Below, one piece after another: positions 10,600-21,404 of a stretch of DNA of 64,000 nt. The stretch spans positions 10,510,803-10,574,802 of the forward strand of contig OZ022515.1 in the NCBI GenBank assembly GCA_963989385.1, written 5' to 3'. A model generated the notes under the pieces. It saw nothing but the letters and a program-made list of their open reading frames with translations, had not been told where the DNA came from and did no database searches. The position numbers and the translations under genes are program-made. Position 1 is the stretch's first letter. The number at the start of each line of letters is the position of its first letter. This stretch comes from Ctena decussata. Lineage: Eukaryota; Mollusca; Bivalvia; Lucinida; Lucinidae.

Positions 10600-11525
10600 A
10601 TTTGATTCTGGAAGAATAAACTCCCGTCTTATAAAGGAATAAATATGGCTCGTTGTCTCAGAGGGGTGAGAAATGTTAAACGCTAACACTAATTAAATGT
10701 CATACACTTTGTTTTCTGAACTCCATATTGTTTCAACAGGTAATCACTTAACTGACGTTGCCATGGTTCAGTTGTGACGTCATGACGTCACATGACGTCA
10801 CTAAGTATTGTTTCCTAAAGAAGAGCATTGTAATCAAGTAGAAGAGATACCTAACATAAGAAGAATAGTAATATACATGAAATTAACAAGAAATTTTGTT
10901 ACCTTTGAGAGTCCAAAAAATAGCCATGAGAGGAGACGGCAAATCCCCCGACCGAAGGCCCCCTGTGCTTTGGTAAACAGGGTGCACTTCAACACGCATA
11001 TAGATAGTATACTGTCATTCTTTTATGCTCCTTATTGACATTATCTGTTTAACAGAGGCATGATTATCTAACACTCAGACCAAAACAGTATGCCAGATTG
11101 CTAAAAAGAAACAAAAAAACTCAAACAGCCACCATGTAGACAATGTATAGCATATGATACATTCAACATTTCAAAATGTGTGAATAACTTCTAAAGTACA
11201 AGCCCTACAAATCTAATTTTGAGCTCTCTAGTAAGTGCATTTGGACAAAGAATCAAAATCTGAAAAAAAAAATGGGGGGTGGGGGGAGGAGGAGGGGTGA
11301 GGTTTAGGCAGTCACATAGAGTTAGGAACACTAATAGGATGTCATGGGGCATGATCATCAAAGTTCTAAAAGGAATAAGGATATTAAAATTTTGGTGCAG
11401 GCCAGGGTTATACAGATATGGAGCAGAGACACAAAACTGCAGCTCAAACTTCCAAAGGGAAATAACTTGGAAAAGTATGAAAGCAAGAGTGGTCATTCTT
11501 GTATGAGACAAACTGTCATGATCTG
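10600..11525. other. Intron 3 unassigned part
   Basis: Mostly AT-rich sequence with a short tgacgtcatgacgtcacatg tract near 10777 (clustered CRE-like TGACGT words) and a G-rich run at 11274-11297. Open frames on both strands show no domain. Confidence 0.4.
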
Positions 11526-11747
11526 GTGCCGTATTCATAAAGCCACTTAAGTCGTTGCTATGCGGTTGCTAAGGCTAAATATCTGTAAAGGAGATTCCCT
11601 ACAAATATGAAATTTGGTCTGGAGGAACAGTCTTTGTAAGACTGTTCCTCCAGAGCAAATTTCATAGTTGTAGGGAATCTCCTTCAAGGAAATTTAGCCT
11701 TAGCAACAGCATAGCAACCACTTAAGTCGTTTTATGAATACAGCCCC
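11526..11747. repeat. 220-bp palindrome, family P5 (copy 1)
   Basis: gccgtattcataaagccact to gttttatgaatacagcccc, with the inner arm ctctccttcaa-like/ggagattccctacaa and a central loop cagtctttgtaagactgttc. Nearly the whole element is an inverted repeat. Confidence 0.85.
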
Positions 11748-11823
11748 TGACCTCCATATCTATGCAGTATCATAAAACTATTTCAAAGGGTATTCAAGTT
11801 ATGTAGTGGACATGGAATCACAC

Positions 11824-11973
11824 CTAAAACCATCAAGGCGAAATAACTCAAAAAGTAAGAAAGCAAAATATATAGATATGTAGAGCAGGTCATGATGATG
11901 TGTCGCGAACAAGAATGACAACTCTTGCTTTCTTACTTTTAGAGTTATTTCTCCTTGATGGTTTTAGGTGGGA
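11824..11973. repeat. Single palindrome around aaaccatcaaggcgaaataa
   Basis: The arms cctaaaaccatcaaggcgaa and ttctccttgatggttttagg flank a loop with gatgatgtgtcgcgaacaag. Only this full copy was seen; related words occur near 11455. Confidence 0.65.
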
Positions 11974-12083
11974 TTAAAATGACAATAGTGTTGACATTTT
12001 ACTTTTTTTTTATTGCTGTCGCTGACAAAATGGCTGCCAAAGGTTTCCTCTTACAAAACAAAAGTAGTTCTGGTGAACTTAAC

Positions 12084-12416
12084 CACAGGGTATAATCGAT
12101 TCTGATAATTTTCGCTTCCTGCAGAGACTGTACATCATATTTGGCTTCCACCGAGACTGTCCGCGAGCTCTTGCTTCCAGCAGAGACTACTGTCCTCGTA
12201 AAAAAGCTTCCTGCAGAGACTGTCCGCGTGATTCTGCTTCCTGCCGAGAGCCTCGGCAGGAAGCAGAATCACGCGAACAGTCTCGGCAGGAAGCCATTTA
12301 TCATGTACAGAAGTCTCGGCAGGAAGCAAGAGTTTGCGAACAGTCTCGGTGGAAGCCAAATATCATGTACAGTCTCTGCAGGAAGCGAAAATTAGCGGAA
12401 TCGATTATACCCTGTG
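12084..12416. repeat. Family P4 palindrome (copy 1)
   Basis: cacagggtataatcgattct to gaatcgattataccctgtg. The interior is alternating gcttcctgcagagactgt and its reverse complement, so arms are themselves tandem repetitive. No coding capacity; paired open frames on both strands reflect the symmetry. Confidence 0.85.
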
Positions 12417-12628
12417 AATATGCAAAAAATATTGCACAGTTACTCCAGTGTTACATGGATGAGGATCTTTTTAGGTATGTAATATAATTACCATATTTGT
12501 CCTACAAATGGAACGGTTTGATTTTACATTATATTATAATGGGTCCAAAAGATGCAGATAGAATGGCAGTCAGTGTAGTCTGATCTGGGTCTGCACTGTT
12601 TGCTCAGACCTGCCTATCCCAATACTTA

Positions 12629-13012
12629 GGGGATAACTGTCTTGAAAATTGTCATTTGGGGAGGTAAATCATCGGTTTTATGGTCGGAAATTTCGTTTTA
12701 CGGCGACGCGCCAGCGGAGCCGTAAAACGCAATTTGCGACCATAAAACTGATGATTTACCTCCCCAAATGACAATTTTCAATACAGTTATCCCCATTCTA
12801 ATGCACCTTTCTACATTTTCACCTTTTCATAATGTTCTAGTTTGCATCTTTTTCAAGCGCTGTCAGCAACGTAAAACCAAACGTCAGCCAATGAGAAGCG
12901 ACGTTACTTAATGATGTCGGGTTTGCGACAGTATATCGCAGAACATACTGTCGCAAATTTTTGACGTTATCTAATCAGACGTCGCGTTATATTCGTAAGT
13001 GCATTAGAATTA
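12629..13012. repeat. Palindromic elements upstream of exon 4
   Basis: An inner palindrome has arms ggggataactgtcttgaaaa and ttttcaatacagttatcccc, with a GC-rich centre ggcgacgcgccagcggagcc. A second pair (attctaatgcacctttc and gtaagtgcattagaat) flanks 12795-13012. The latter part is rich in acgt words. It ends about 57 nt before exon 4. Confidence 0.7.
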
Positions 13013-13068
13013 GAATTTTACCAATGTTTTCTCAGCACTGATTCACTCATATTTTTCCATCCTTTCAG

Positions 13069-13334
13069 CTCTGTGTATGTGTATGGCAAAGGGTGACCCA
13101 CATTATACAACGTTTGATAACGTGAAATATAATTTCCAAGGTAACTGCACCTACCGACTTACAAAAGCAGGGGACGAATTCTGTGGGATGACTGTAGACG
13201 TGAAAAACCAGCCACTCTTGAAAAGAAAGAAGAACAAAAAGAAGAAACCTCCAGTTTCCACGACAAAGCTTATAATAGTTGAAATGAAACCATCGACAGA
13301 TAAAATTACGATAGCCCAAGGAAAGAAAGTATTT
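13069..13334 (+). CDS. Exon 4: VWD domain, N-terminal half
   Basis: The acceptor is atcctttcag and the donor gtgagt at 13335. It enters in phase 1 and leaves in phase 0. After LCMCMAKG comes GDPHYTTFD, the hallmark start of von Willebrand factor type D domains, followed by NVKYNFQGNCTYRLTKAG. Asn-Cys-Thr is a potential N-glycosylation sequon. A run of Lys/Arg (LLKRKKNKKKKPP) follows at roughly domain residues 50-62, where VWD domains normally have a short loop. The frame then continues TTKLIIVEMKPSTDKITI to GKKVF and joins exon 5 in frame. The domain is split between two exons at the turn before VNGVRV. Confidence 0.92.
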
Positions 13335-13419
13335 GTGAGTATCAGTTGTTTCTTATACACCATATTAATTTGACTATAAAACAGAGCTTTCACCTCTCTA
13401 TAGAGTGACTCCAAAAAAT

Positions 13420-13850
13420 CTAAATCAGTCTTATAAGATTCTGCTAAAAAGTGGGTTTTTCACTTACAAGTCAATTCCGAAAATCTAGATCTATCTTATA
13501 AAACAGGGGCCATATTTATAAAACAACTTAAGTGGTTGCTATGCTGTTGCTAAGGCTGGGTCGTATTTATAAAACGACTTAAGTTGTTGCTATGCTGTTG
13601 CTAAGGCTGATATTCTATGAAGGAGATGCCCTTCAACTATGAAATTTGCTCTGGAAGAACAGACTGTTCCTCCAGAGCAAATTCCATAGTTGTAGGGAAT
13701 CTCCTTCATAGAAATTTAGCCTTAGCAACAGCATAGCAACGACTTAAGTTGTTTTATAAATACGACCCCAGATCTAGATATTTTGGATTGTTTTGGAAAG
13801 GAAAAAATATCGTCTTTTCAGTGAAGAATACTGTACAGTTAGTGGCCAAA
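13420..13850. repeat. Family P5 palindrome (copy 2) inserted in a family P2 element
   Basis: The P5 copy spans 13506-13770 (ggggccatatttataaaac to gttttataaatacgacccc) with a duplicated first arm at 13556. It is flanked by the two halves of a P2 element (atctagatctatcttataaa before, gatctagatattttggattg after), a clean nested insertion. Confidence 0.75.
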
Positions 13851-14150
13851 AGTATCCATTCAAAATTCCATTGACTTACATGTACTTCCAAGTTGAAGTT
13901 TTGATTTCTTGCTCACCATAGCTGAAGGCTCCTGGGGAAAAAAGTTTTGCAAGTGACGTATTATCTTGGAAACCACTATAAAGAGATAGCAAATAATCAT
14001 AAAGCTATTATATGCCCAGACAAATGCAAATGTAGTCTTTTTTACTTAAAGGATGCATTTTTGAACTTCTTTGAAAGAGGTATACCCTTAAAGCACTGTA
14101 GACTTTTATTTTAGAAGGCCATGATTTATATATGAGCAGTCATTGAATTT

Positions 14151-15199
14151 TTATATGCCCGTTTTGAAAAAACGGACGTATTATGGCATGGCGCTGTCCG
14201 TCTGTCTGTCTGTCCGTCCGTCCGTCAACATTCTTGTGCGCAATATATCTCAGTAACTGTTTCAGATATCTTCATGAAATTTTGTAGGCATATATATTAG
14301 GATGGGGCAAAGTGTCGCGTACAGTAATGGTTGCTCCCTCTGTCTTAGTTTCCGAGTTATGCCCCTTTGATTATTTTTTATCCTGTTAGTCTTGTGCGCA
14401 CCATAACAAGATAACCGTTTGGGATATCTTGATGAAATTTCATAGCAATGTGTATGAGGGTCTAACGATGTGTCACGTATGAAAATGGTTGCTCTCCCGT
14501 TCTTTGTTTTGGAGTTGCATCCCTTTGATTAAATTTTGTAGGCTATTTTCGTGTATACTAATCTTGTGCATTCAATAACTTAGTAACCCTTTGGAATATC
14601 TTGATGAAACTTTATAGCAGTGTGCATGATCACAAGACGGTGTGTTACATATAAGAATGGTTGTTCCCCCCTCCTTAATTTTTGAGTAACCTCCCGTTGA
14701 TTATTTTTTTAAGCTAGCCCCATTCCCCCATTCACTCCATAACTCCTTAACCCTTTCAAATATTGAAATGAAACTTTGTAGGAATGTGTGTAATAATGGG
14801 GCAATATATCATGAGCATGTGCCACAACTCTGGCTTACTTACTTCTGATTTATCTGCCCTTGCAGCAATTTCTGTTTTACTCTGTAACTACTTAACCATT
14901 GGAAATATTTTAACAAAACTTTATGGTGATGTGTATATTGTCAAGGGAATGTATTATGACCAAGAATGGTACTCTTGTATACTTAGTTTATGAGTTATCT
15001 CCCTTGCTGGACTGGCATTTCTCAACTTCTGAGCTGCTTCATCCCGTAGGCTGATTTTGGTATACTAATAGTATTTGATGTGTAAGATGTTTTAATAACA
15101 TTGCAGTCATTAATTACAGAGTTGTTTCCCCTGTTTGTCTGCCTGTCCATCCTTCTATAAACAATCTTGTTCATTTGTAACTCCTTCATGACACACTGA
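14151..15199 (+). mobile_element. Pearl-like element (acggacgtatta head), first part
   Basis: Starts with a short hairpin (atgcccgttttgaaaaaacg, gacgtattatggcatgg), then ctgtctgtctgtccgtccgt. The core has four imperfect units of about 180 bp, each with gatatcttcatgaaa-like text and gaatggttgctccc. It is interrupted at 15200 and resumes at 15542 with aacgggcgtattatgcacc. Confidence 0.7.
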
Positions 15200-15535
15200 C
15201 AGGCCCGGATCCAGACCACCACTTACCGGTGGGGCTCTTGATAACTGGTGGGGCTGGGGGTGCCGAGATGTATGTGTGTGTTTGTGGGGGTGGGGCGGGG
15301 AGGTGGATGGGGCGGGGGCGGTGAGTGGGGCTTGAAAATATATGACATAACAAGGGATAATTTTGATTAGAAATTTTGATAATGTCCTTTTCGCCTTGAA
15401 ATATATGTTGTGATATCTCATTAGAATCGCCTCGGCGAGGCGATTCTAATGAGATTTCACAACATATATATTAATCTAACCAGGCCCAGGTGGCGGGGCT
15501 GAAGCCCCAAAGCCCACCCCCTGGATCCGGGGCTG
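15200..15535. mobile_element. 336-bp MITE with cactga target duplication
   Basis: Termini caggcccggatccag and ctggatccggggctg are inverted with one mismatch. The 6-bp direct repeat cactga flanks at 15194-15199 and 15536-15541. The related element at 47041 (gacattgaaacgggcgtatt) shows the uninterrupted host sequence. A smaller hairpin (atcgcctcggcgaggcgat) lies inside. Confidence 0.8.
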
Positions 15536-15541
15536 CACTGA

Positions 15542-15593
15542 AACGGGCGTATTATGCACCACTTGTGAAGCCCATGTTTCATCATTGTTAGCT
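15542..15593 (+). mobile_element. 3' end of the interrupted pearl-like element
   Basis: aacgggcgtattatgcacca, then cttgtgaagcccatgtt, repeats the 3' hairpin end seen at 47055-47092. Confidence 0.65.
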
Positions 15594-15894
15594 AAAGACA
15601 ATCCCCAAGCAATGATGTCCTGTAAATGGGGAATGAGAAAGTGCCATAAAACTTTCATCAATCATTGGGGCATCCAATTGATTGTTTGGCCACATCATGA
15701 GGTCTTCTGTTCTAGCAAAGATGATGCTACAGGGCACAGTGAAAAGAAAAAAGGAGAAGAGGTAGACAGAAGAAGAGGTGGGGGAAGACAATATTAAAGA
15801 GTTACGGGATATAACTATTGTGGAAGAAGAATAGAATTGTATAGATCATTTTAATGGAGGCAGGATAAATTTACTGTCTGCATTATTGACATGT

Positions 15895-16140
15895 ATTATG
15901 ACCTATTTATTTGGTTGTAACATGGGAGGTTATCCTTCCTAAATTACTGCAGATATGTAAATCAGTCATGTGTAATTTGGCTATAGAATGGGTTTTTCTC
16001 CTCCAAAACAGTCCCAAAGATATAGATTTGTCTTACAAGACAGATCTAGATCTTTGAGATTGATTATGATGGGAAAAATGAGATTGATTTTGAAAGTAAA
16101 AACTCTGTCTTGTAACCGAAGAAATTGGGTATTGGTTTAT
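15895..16140. repeat. Family P2 element (simple copy)
   Basis: tatttatttggttgtaacat through a single palindrome (gatttgtcttacaagacagatc) to aactctgtcttgtaaccgaa. It provides the unexpanded form of the element at 2140-2885. Confidence 0.7.
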
Positions 16141-16149
16141 GAACTACAT

Positions 16150-16325
16150 TGTACCGTTGTGACTCCCTATTTGCCTCTCTCGACAATGAGTTCTGCTCAT
16201 AATGGGTCTACCCTTCAAGGAAAGAATTTGCTCTTATGAGAGCAAATTCTTTCATTTAAGAATTGACCCCCATTGAGAAGAGAGGCAACAATAAAATGTC
16301 AGAGTTGTTGCCTTACTTACTTTAA
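16150..16325. repeat. Family P3 hairpin core
   Basis: aaggaaagaatttgctctta followed by gagagcaaattctttcattt; a partial copy without the family termini. Confidence 0.6.
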
Positions 16326-16326
16326 A

Positions 16327-16677
16327 TAGAGGATCTTACATGATAGCTCATGCATTATTGAATTTATTAAACAAGTTGGGGAAAAAGATAAGATGCAAGG
16401 CTTTGCCGAGCATCTTATCGGTTTTCCCCAATGAGTTTGATAAATTCAATAATACAGGAGCACGAATGCAAGATTCTATTTATCATATGACACTAAAATC
16501 GCATTTTATTAGCAAAATTTGCACTAAAACGTCACAATTTCGCCACTAGAAAATGCGACGTTTTTATGGACGTCAACGTATAACGTTACGACGTAATTTG
16601 CATATTTAATCCACTAGTGGATTATCGTTTTTAACGCATGGCTTTATTACACTCTCAGATGAGACGTCATATGATAA
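16327..16677. repeat. 350-bp element, family P6 (copy 1, inverted)
   Basis: Starts gaggatcttacatgatagct and ends gagacgtcatatgataa. It has an inner inverted repeat (attgaatttattaaacaagt, with gataagatgc against gcatcttatc) and an acgt-rich right half. Its end lies 26 nt upstream of exon 5. Confidence 0.8.
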
Positions 16678-16703
16678 TAGTGTTTGTATTTATTACTGTT
16701 TAG

Positions 16704-17020
16704 GTCAACGGGGTGAGAGTATATGGCAACTATGAAACTAATCATTACAAAGTTGTCTCATATGGCAAATTCAAGAGAGTCATAAGCAAATGCAACCCAG
16801 CATTCAAAGCCGACTTTGATGGACGTGCAGATGCTAGAGTCTACATTCCAAGAGATGTGGGTCCAGCCACTACTGGCATGTGTGGTAGTTGTGACGGGAA
16901 CAAGAGAAATGACTTGATAACAAAGAATGGTACTTCTGTTATTGGACTACCGAAGAAGGAACGGGGACCAGCAATTGGGGAAAGCTGGTGGATTCCTTCT
17001 GCACATGACACCAGGCCTGA
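16704..17020 (+). CDS. Exon 5: VWD domain, C-terminal half
   Basis: The acceptor is tattactgtttag and the donor gtaagtat at 17021. It enters in phase 0 and leaves in phase 2. It begins VNGVRVYGNYETNHYKVVSY and contains the VWD end motif TGMCGSCDGNKRND, where canonical domains have C-G-L-C-G-N-x-x-G. The first Cys of the usual CxxC is Thr here and a Cys appears three residues after the conserved one, giving C-G-S-C. The exon closes with GESWWIPSAHDTRPE. If the donor is skipped, translation stops at once (GAG TAA). The last 35 coding bases plus the donor are the founder of the 42-bp minisatellite that follows directly. Confidence 0.92.
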
Positions 17021-18128
17021 GTAAGTATGGTGAATTCATTATGTAAATGACACCAGGCCAGAATAAGTATGGCGGATTCCTTACATAATGACACCAGGCT
17101 AGAATAAGTATGATGGATTCCTTATGTAAATGACACCAGGCCAGAGTAAGTATGGTGGATTCCTTATGTAAATGACACCAGGCCAGAGTAAGTAAGGTGG
17201 ATTCCTTCTGTAAATGACACCAGGCCAGAGTAAGTAAGGTGGATTCCTTCTGTAAATGACACCAGGCCAGAGTAAGTAAGGTGGATTCCTTATGTAAATG
17301 ACACCAGGCCAGAGTAAGTAAGGTGGATTCCTTATGTAAATGACACCAGGCCAGAGTAAGTAAGGTGGATTCCTTATGTAAATGACACCAGGCCAGAATA
17401 AGTATGATGGATTCCTTCTGTAAATGACACCAGGCCAGAGTAAGTAAGGTGGATTCCTTATGTAAATGACACCAGGCCAGAGTAAGTAAGGTGGATTCCT
17501 TATGTAAATGACACCAGGCCAGAGTAAGTATGGTGGATTCCTTATGTAAATGACACCAGGCCAGGATAAGTATAATGGTGGATTCCTTATGTAAATGACA
17601 CCAGGCCAGAGTAAGTAAGGTGGATTCCTTCTGTAAATGACACCAGGCCAGAGTAAGTATGGTGGATTCCTTCTGTAAATGACACCAGGCCAGAGTAAGT
17701 AATCAGATGACACCAGGCCAGGATAAGTATAATGGTGGATTCCTTATGTAAATGACACCAGGCCAGAGTAGGTATGGTGGATTCCTTATGTAAATGACAC
17801 CAGGCCAGATTAAGTATGGTGGATTCCTTCCGTAAATGACACCAGGCCAGAATAAGTATGGCGGATTCCTTATGTAAATGACACCAGGCCAGAGTAAGTA
17901 AGGTGGATTCCTTCTGTAAATGACACCAGGCCAGAGTAAGTAATCAGTTGACACCAGGCCAGGATAAGTATAATGGTGGCTTCCTTCTGTAAATGACACC
18001 AGGCCAGAGTAGGTATGGTGGATTCCTTATGCAAATGACACCAGGCCAGAGTAAGTATGGTGGGTTCCTTCGGTAACTGACACCAGGCCATAGTAAGTAT
18101 GGTGGATTCTCTCTGCAAAAGACACCAG
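17021..18128 (+). repeat. 42-bp minisatellite of splice-donor units
   Basis: About 26 units of gtaagtatggtggattcctt, then atgtaaatgacaccaggcca and ga. The first unit is continuous with exon 5: its exonic part (tggtggattccttctgcaca and on) is coding. Each unit therefore repeats the last 35 coding bases plus the donor, and the junction ccaggccaga/gtaagta recurs throughout. Variants include ttctgtaaatg, ttatgtaaatg and two units with a cataatgg insertion or a deletion to aatcag. Confidence 0.93.
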
Positions 18129-18531
18129 GGCGCCTTTGTTACTAGAAACAGAAACAGGATTCTGAGTCATGATTTCGTAACCGTAAACATGTTTCTGCCA
18201 CTTTAAAGACACTATGTTTGGATGTTATGATTCAAATTGGATGCCAAAAAAAATGCAGTTGCTTCTGCTGTTGGTTTTACTTTTCTGTAATTGCAGACCT
18301 TAAGGAAATCAATATGCTAGACCATTGTTTGATAGACAACAATGTTGGTTCTGAAATGTGCACTTGTGTATGTTTTCACTCAATGCCGCCATTTTGGATG
18401 CACTTGAATCTCTCTGAAACATGAACAAGGCATGATTCACTTGTTTTGGTTTCATGTTTCACACTAATAAAAAGCTGAAACAGGAACATGATTAGGAATC
18501 CTGTTTATGATTCAGGTAAATCAAACGCGCC
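18129..18531. mobile_element. 403-bp MITE inside the minisatellite
   Basis: Inverted termini ggcgcctttg and caaacgcgcc. The 4-bp repeat ccag lies at 18125-18128 and 18532-18535. The minisatellite resumes after it (ccaggccagagtaagtatga). Subterminal aacaggattc also recurs inverted. Confidence 0.8.
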
Positions 18532-18589
18532 CCAGGCCAGAGTAAGTATGATTTAGAAGAAGTGAATTTATTCGATTTAAGATGGTGGG

Positions 18590-18672
18590 TTTTACCTTCC
18601 AAAACAAACCCTAAAATCTAGATCCATCTTATAAGATGGATCTAGATTTTTGGGATTGTTTTGGAAGAGTAA
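18590..18672. repeat. Family P2 palindrome (short copy)
   Basis: aaatctagatccatcttata and its complement tataagatggatctagattt form a near-perfect hairpin. Confidence 0.75.
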
Positions 18673-19020
18673 AAACATTTTATAGCAGAACTGTGCAAGA
18701 CTGGTATAAATATTTGAGTTAAACTCGAGGGGGAAAACCTTAGCCTCATCATTGTGGTATGTGCATCAGAAGAACATGATAGTTTAAAAAGCATGTTACC
18801 TGGTACCCATGGGAACAAAGAATACATACCATTAAAATTTCAACACTTGGGTTGTTGTTGTTGAGTTTGGGTTTCAGGTCCCAGTAAACAATATTTCAGT
18901 CATGTGGAGACGTTGCCTCTGAATTTGTAGGACTTTTATCCCAACCTAAGATAAATGACACCCAGGTCCATGCTACAGCTACTAGCAGCTCTGCTATAGA
19001 GAAACCCGGCAGCCCATCTC

Positions 19021-19222
19021 AGAGCTCTAGATAAGAGGGCGTATTTGCTGATAATTAGAGATAATTTTTGTTAATTCTGCATAAAAACATATGTTGTGAC
19101 CCCTCATCTGAACCGTCTCGACGAGACGGTTAAGATGAGGGGTCACAACATATGGTTTCAATGAGAAATAAGAAAAATTATCCTTAATTATCATCAAATA
19201 CGCTGTCTTATCTAGAGCTCTG
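19021..19222. repeat. 200-bp palindrome, family P7 (copy 1)
   Basis: agagctctagataagagggc to gctgtcttatctagagctct, with central arms cctcatctgaaccgtctcga. A full-length palindrome. Confidence 0.85.
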
Positions 19223-19350
19223 CCATCTAGTTCATGGGCTCTGATGGGTGGAGGCCATTAAAGCTTGGGACATATAAGATAATCTCTGTAACTGTCCTAA
19301 AAATGGAACAGTTTGGTCTCTCAATGCAGCAATGCATTTAGAAGATGTAC

Positions 19351-19530
19351 AGAGCTCTAGATAAGAGGGAATATTTGGTGATAATTAGGGATAATTTTTG
19401 TTAATTCTGCATAAAAACATAATGTTTTGAACCCTCATCTGAACCAAATGAGGGGTCACAACATAGGGTTTCGAAATAAGGAAAATGATCCTTAATTATC
19501 ATCAAATACTCCCTCTTATCAAGAGCTATG
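19351..19530. repeat. Family P7 palindrome (copy 2)
   Basis: agagctctagataagaggga to ctcttatcaagagct. The central loop is shortened to ctgaaccaaatgagg. Confidence 0.82.
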
Positions 19531-20206
19531 GATGCAGTTGGAATTGCAAACAGTGCAAATCCTGATCACATGGCTCCTTCAGGGGTAGTTTGATCTGGGT
19601 CTATGCTGTTTGCTCATATCTATTTATATGAATACTCATGGTACAGAACTGACTAAAGGTGCCAGTGGACAGCATAGCTAGGCTGTCTTGGGCCTTTGCC
19701 TACCATGAAGAAAAGTTGCAAGTGTGTGACCTTGTGTATGTGCAAGTATGTGACCTTGACCTTCAAGGTCAACAAAGGGGAAGATGCTAGAACTGAATAA
19801 AACTTCTGAGCAGTATCTACCATCAGTCAAACATATAACGTTTTCCATCCAGGCCATACAACAGGACTGCAATTTTTTTTTAAGTCTGTAAACTTGACCG
19901 TAAGGCCATTTATGGGGTGGGGAAGGTAATGTGTAAAACTCTGCACTAGTAGCTTATTCTAATTGAATTCTAAAAAGTTTTTAATAAATGTATCCTTTCA
20001 CACTGTACACTTAATAATACTCTTACCAAAACTTTGACAAAAAGTTTATAAGTCCTTGACCTCAAGGTCACCTCAAGGTCACTGATGGAAGTGGGGGTGG
20101 TAGGATGACTTTGACCTCATGGCTACTGATGGGGATGGGGATGATAATACCAGTATAAGTATTAACTAAATCAATTCATAATTTAAGGAGACAGGAATCA
20201 TTAAAT
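19531..20206. other. Intron 5 unassigned part
   Basis: Contains short ccttgaccttcaaggtca type words near 19746 and 20056, and fragments of ctgatctgggtctatgctgtttgctca also seen in other introns. No coding signal. Confidence 0.4.
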
Positions 20207-20442
20207 GAGCCGTGACACTAGAAAACCAACAAAGTAGTTGTGTGCCCAGTTCAGACTCAGATCAGCCTGGGCATCCGCCCACTCTGTTCAGAGTCTTCTC
20301 CTTTCACTTAAAGGGTAGCTAAGGGTCCAAGCTACCGCCATGCGGACTGCGAAGTCTCTGATCAGACTGGGCGGATGCCCAGGCTGATCTGAGTCTGCAC
20401 TGTGCGCACAGCCACTTTGTTGGGTTTCTCTTGTCGTAGCTC
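20207..20442. repeat. Family P1 palindrome (copy 7)
   Basis: gagccgtgacactagaaaac to gtttctcttgtcgtagctc. Confidence 0.87.
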
Positions 20443-20588
20443 AAATATGAGATCTTAAAAACTAGTGCATAGCCGTTCCTATACATTCATGCAGGCAAGC
20501 TGAAAATGAGTTCTCTCATGCAGAAAGGTGACTTCTTGCACACCGGATAGAAAATACCATTCTTTTCACCTGGGATAGAAAATGGGCC

Positions 20589-20845
20589 CAATGGCGTCGT
20601 TGAAAGCGGCGCCTTCTTTCAAAACCAAATTGAAACCTCTCAAGCACTAGAATTACGCATTTTAACAAGTTCTGAAGTTAAAACAAGACGTGGTGTGCAA
20701 GAAAAAGCATCTATCATGGGTGTGAGGTGTGGATAGAAAAATCGTCTCTCTGGATCACTGTTCGGCGTCACTCGGCAAGCCTCGTGATGCCGAACAGTGA
20801 CCCTCATTACGGATTTTTCTATCCACACCTCACACCCATGAAAGA
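20589..20845. repeat. Palindromic element, family H1 (copy 2)
   Basis: gcgtcgttgaaagcggcgcc, then an inverted repeat around gatcactgttcggcgtcact, and the right side tgaaagatacttatactct. Colinear with 307-625. Confidence 0.75.
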
Positions 20846-20917
20846 TACTTATACTCTGAGAACAGGACAGACCCAGACCAGACTCAGAGTCAGTGCACTC
20901 CATCTAGAGCATTAGTT

Positions 20918-21245
20918 ACCACAGGGTATAAACCAGTCCGCAAATTTTCACTTCCTGCAGAGACTGTCCATCATATTTGGCTTCCGCCGAGACTCTCTGC
21001 AATCTCTTGCTTCCTGCAGGGACTACCGTCCTCGAAAAATGGCTCCTGCCGAGAATGTCCGTGTGACTCTGCTTCCTGCTGAGAGGCTCGGCAGGAAGCA
21101 GAATCACGCGGACAGTCTCTGCAAGAAGCCATTTATCATGTCTCAGCAGGAAGCAAGAGGTTGCAGACAGTCTCGGTGGAAGCCAAATATGATGGACAGT
21201 CTCTGCAGGAAGCGAAAATTGGCGGACTGGTTTATACCCTGTGGT
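20918..21245. repeat. Family P4 palindrome (copy 2)
   Basis: accacagggtataaaccagt to ctggtttataccctgtggt. The possible 9-bp flanking repeat is imperfect (tagttacca and tggttacat). Confidence 0.82.
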
Positions 21246-21404
21246 TACATGCCTGTAGATTCCTCAAGGTGGCATACTTGGTACATGTACGTACAAACAG
21301 CAAAGGTCCGGATCAGACTGTGCAGATGTGCAGGCTGGTTTGAGTCTTTGCTGTTCACAAATGCATTCAGCAGCCTTGTCGCAGCATTTAGAGATTTTCA
21401 TAGC

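Noticed and set aside
10770..10800. Promoter with CRE sites (tgacgtcatgacgtcacatg)
   Set aside because: The words are real but lie deep in intron 3, with no start site, TATA box or first exon nearby.
17099..17999. Minus-strand open frames of 204 and 98 residues
   Set aside because: By-products of the 42-bp donor minisatellite; the real coding strand is plus and the sequence is intronic.
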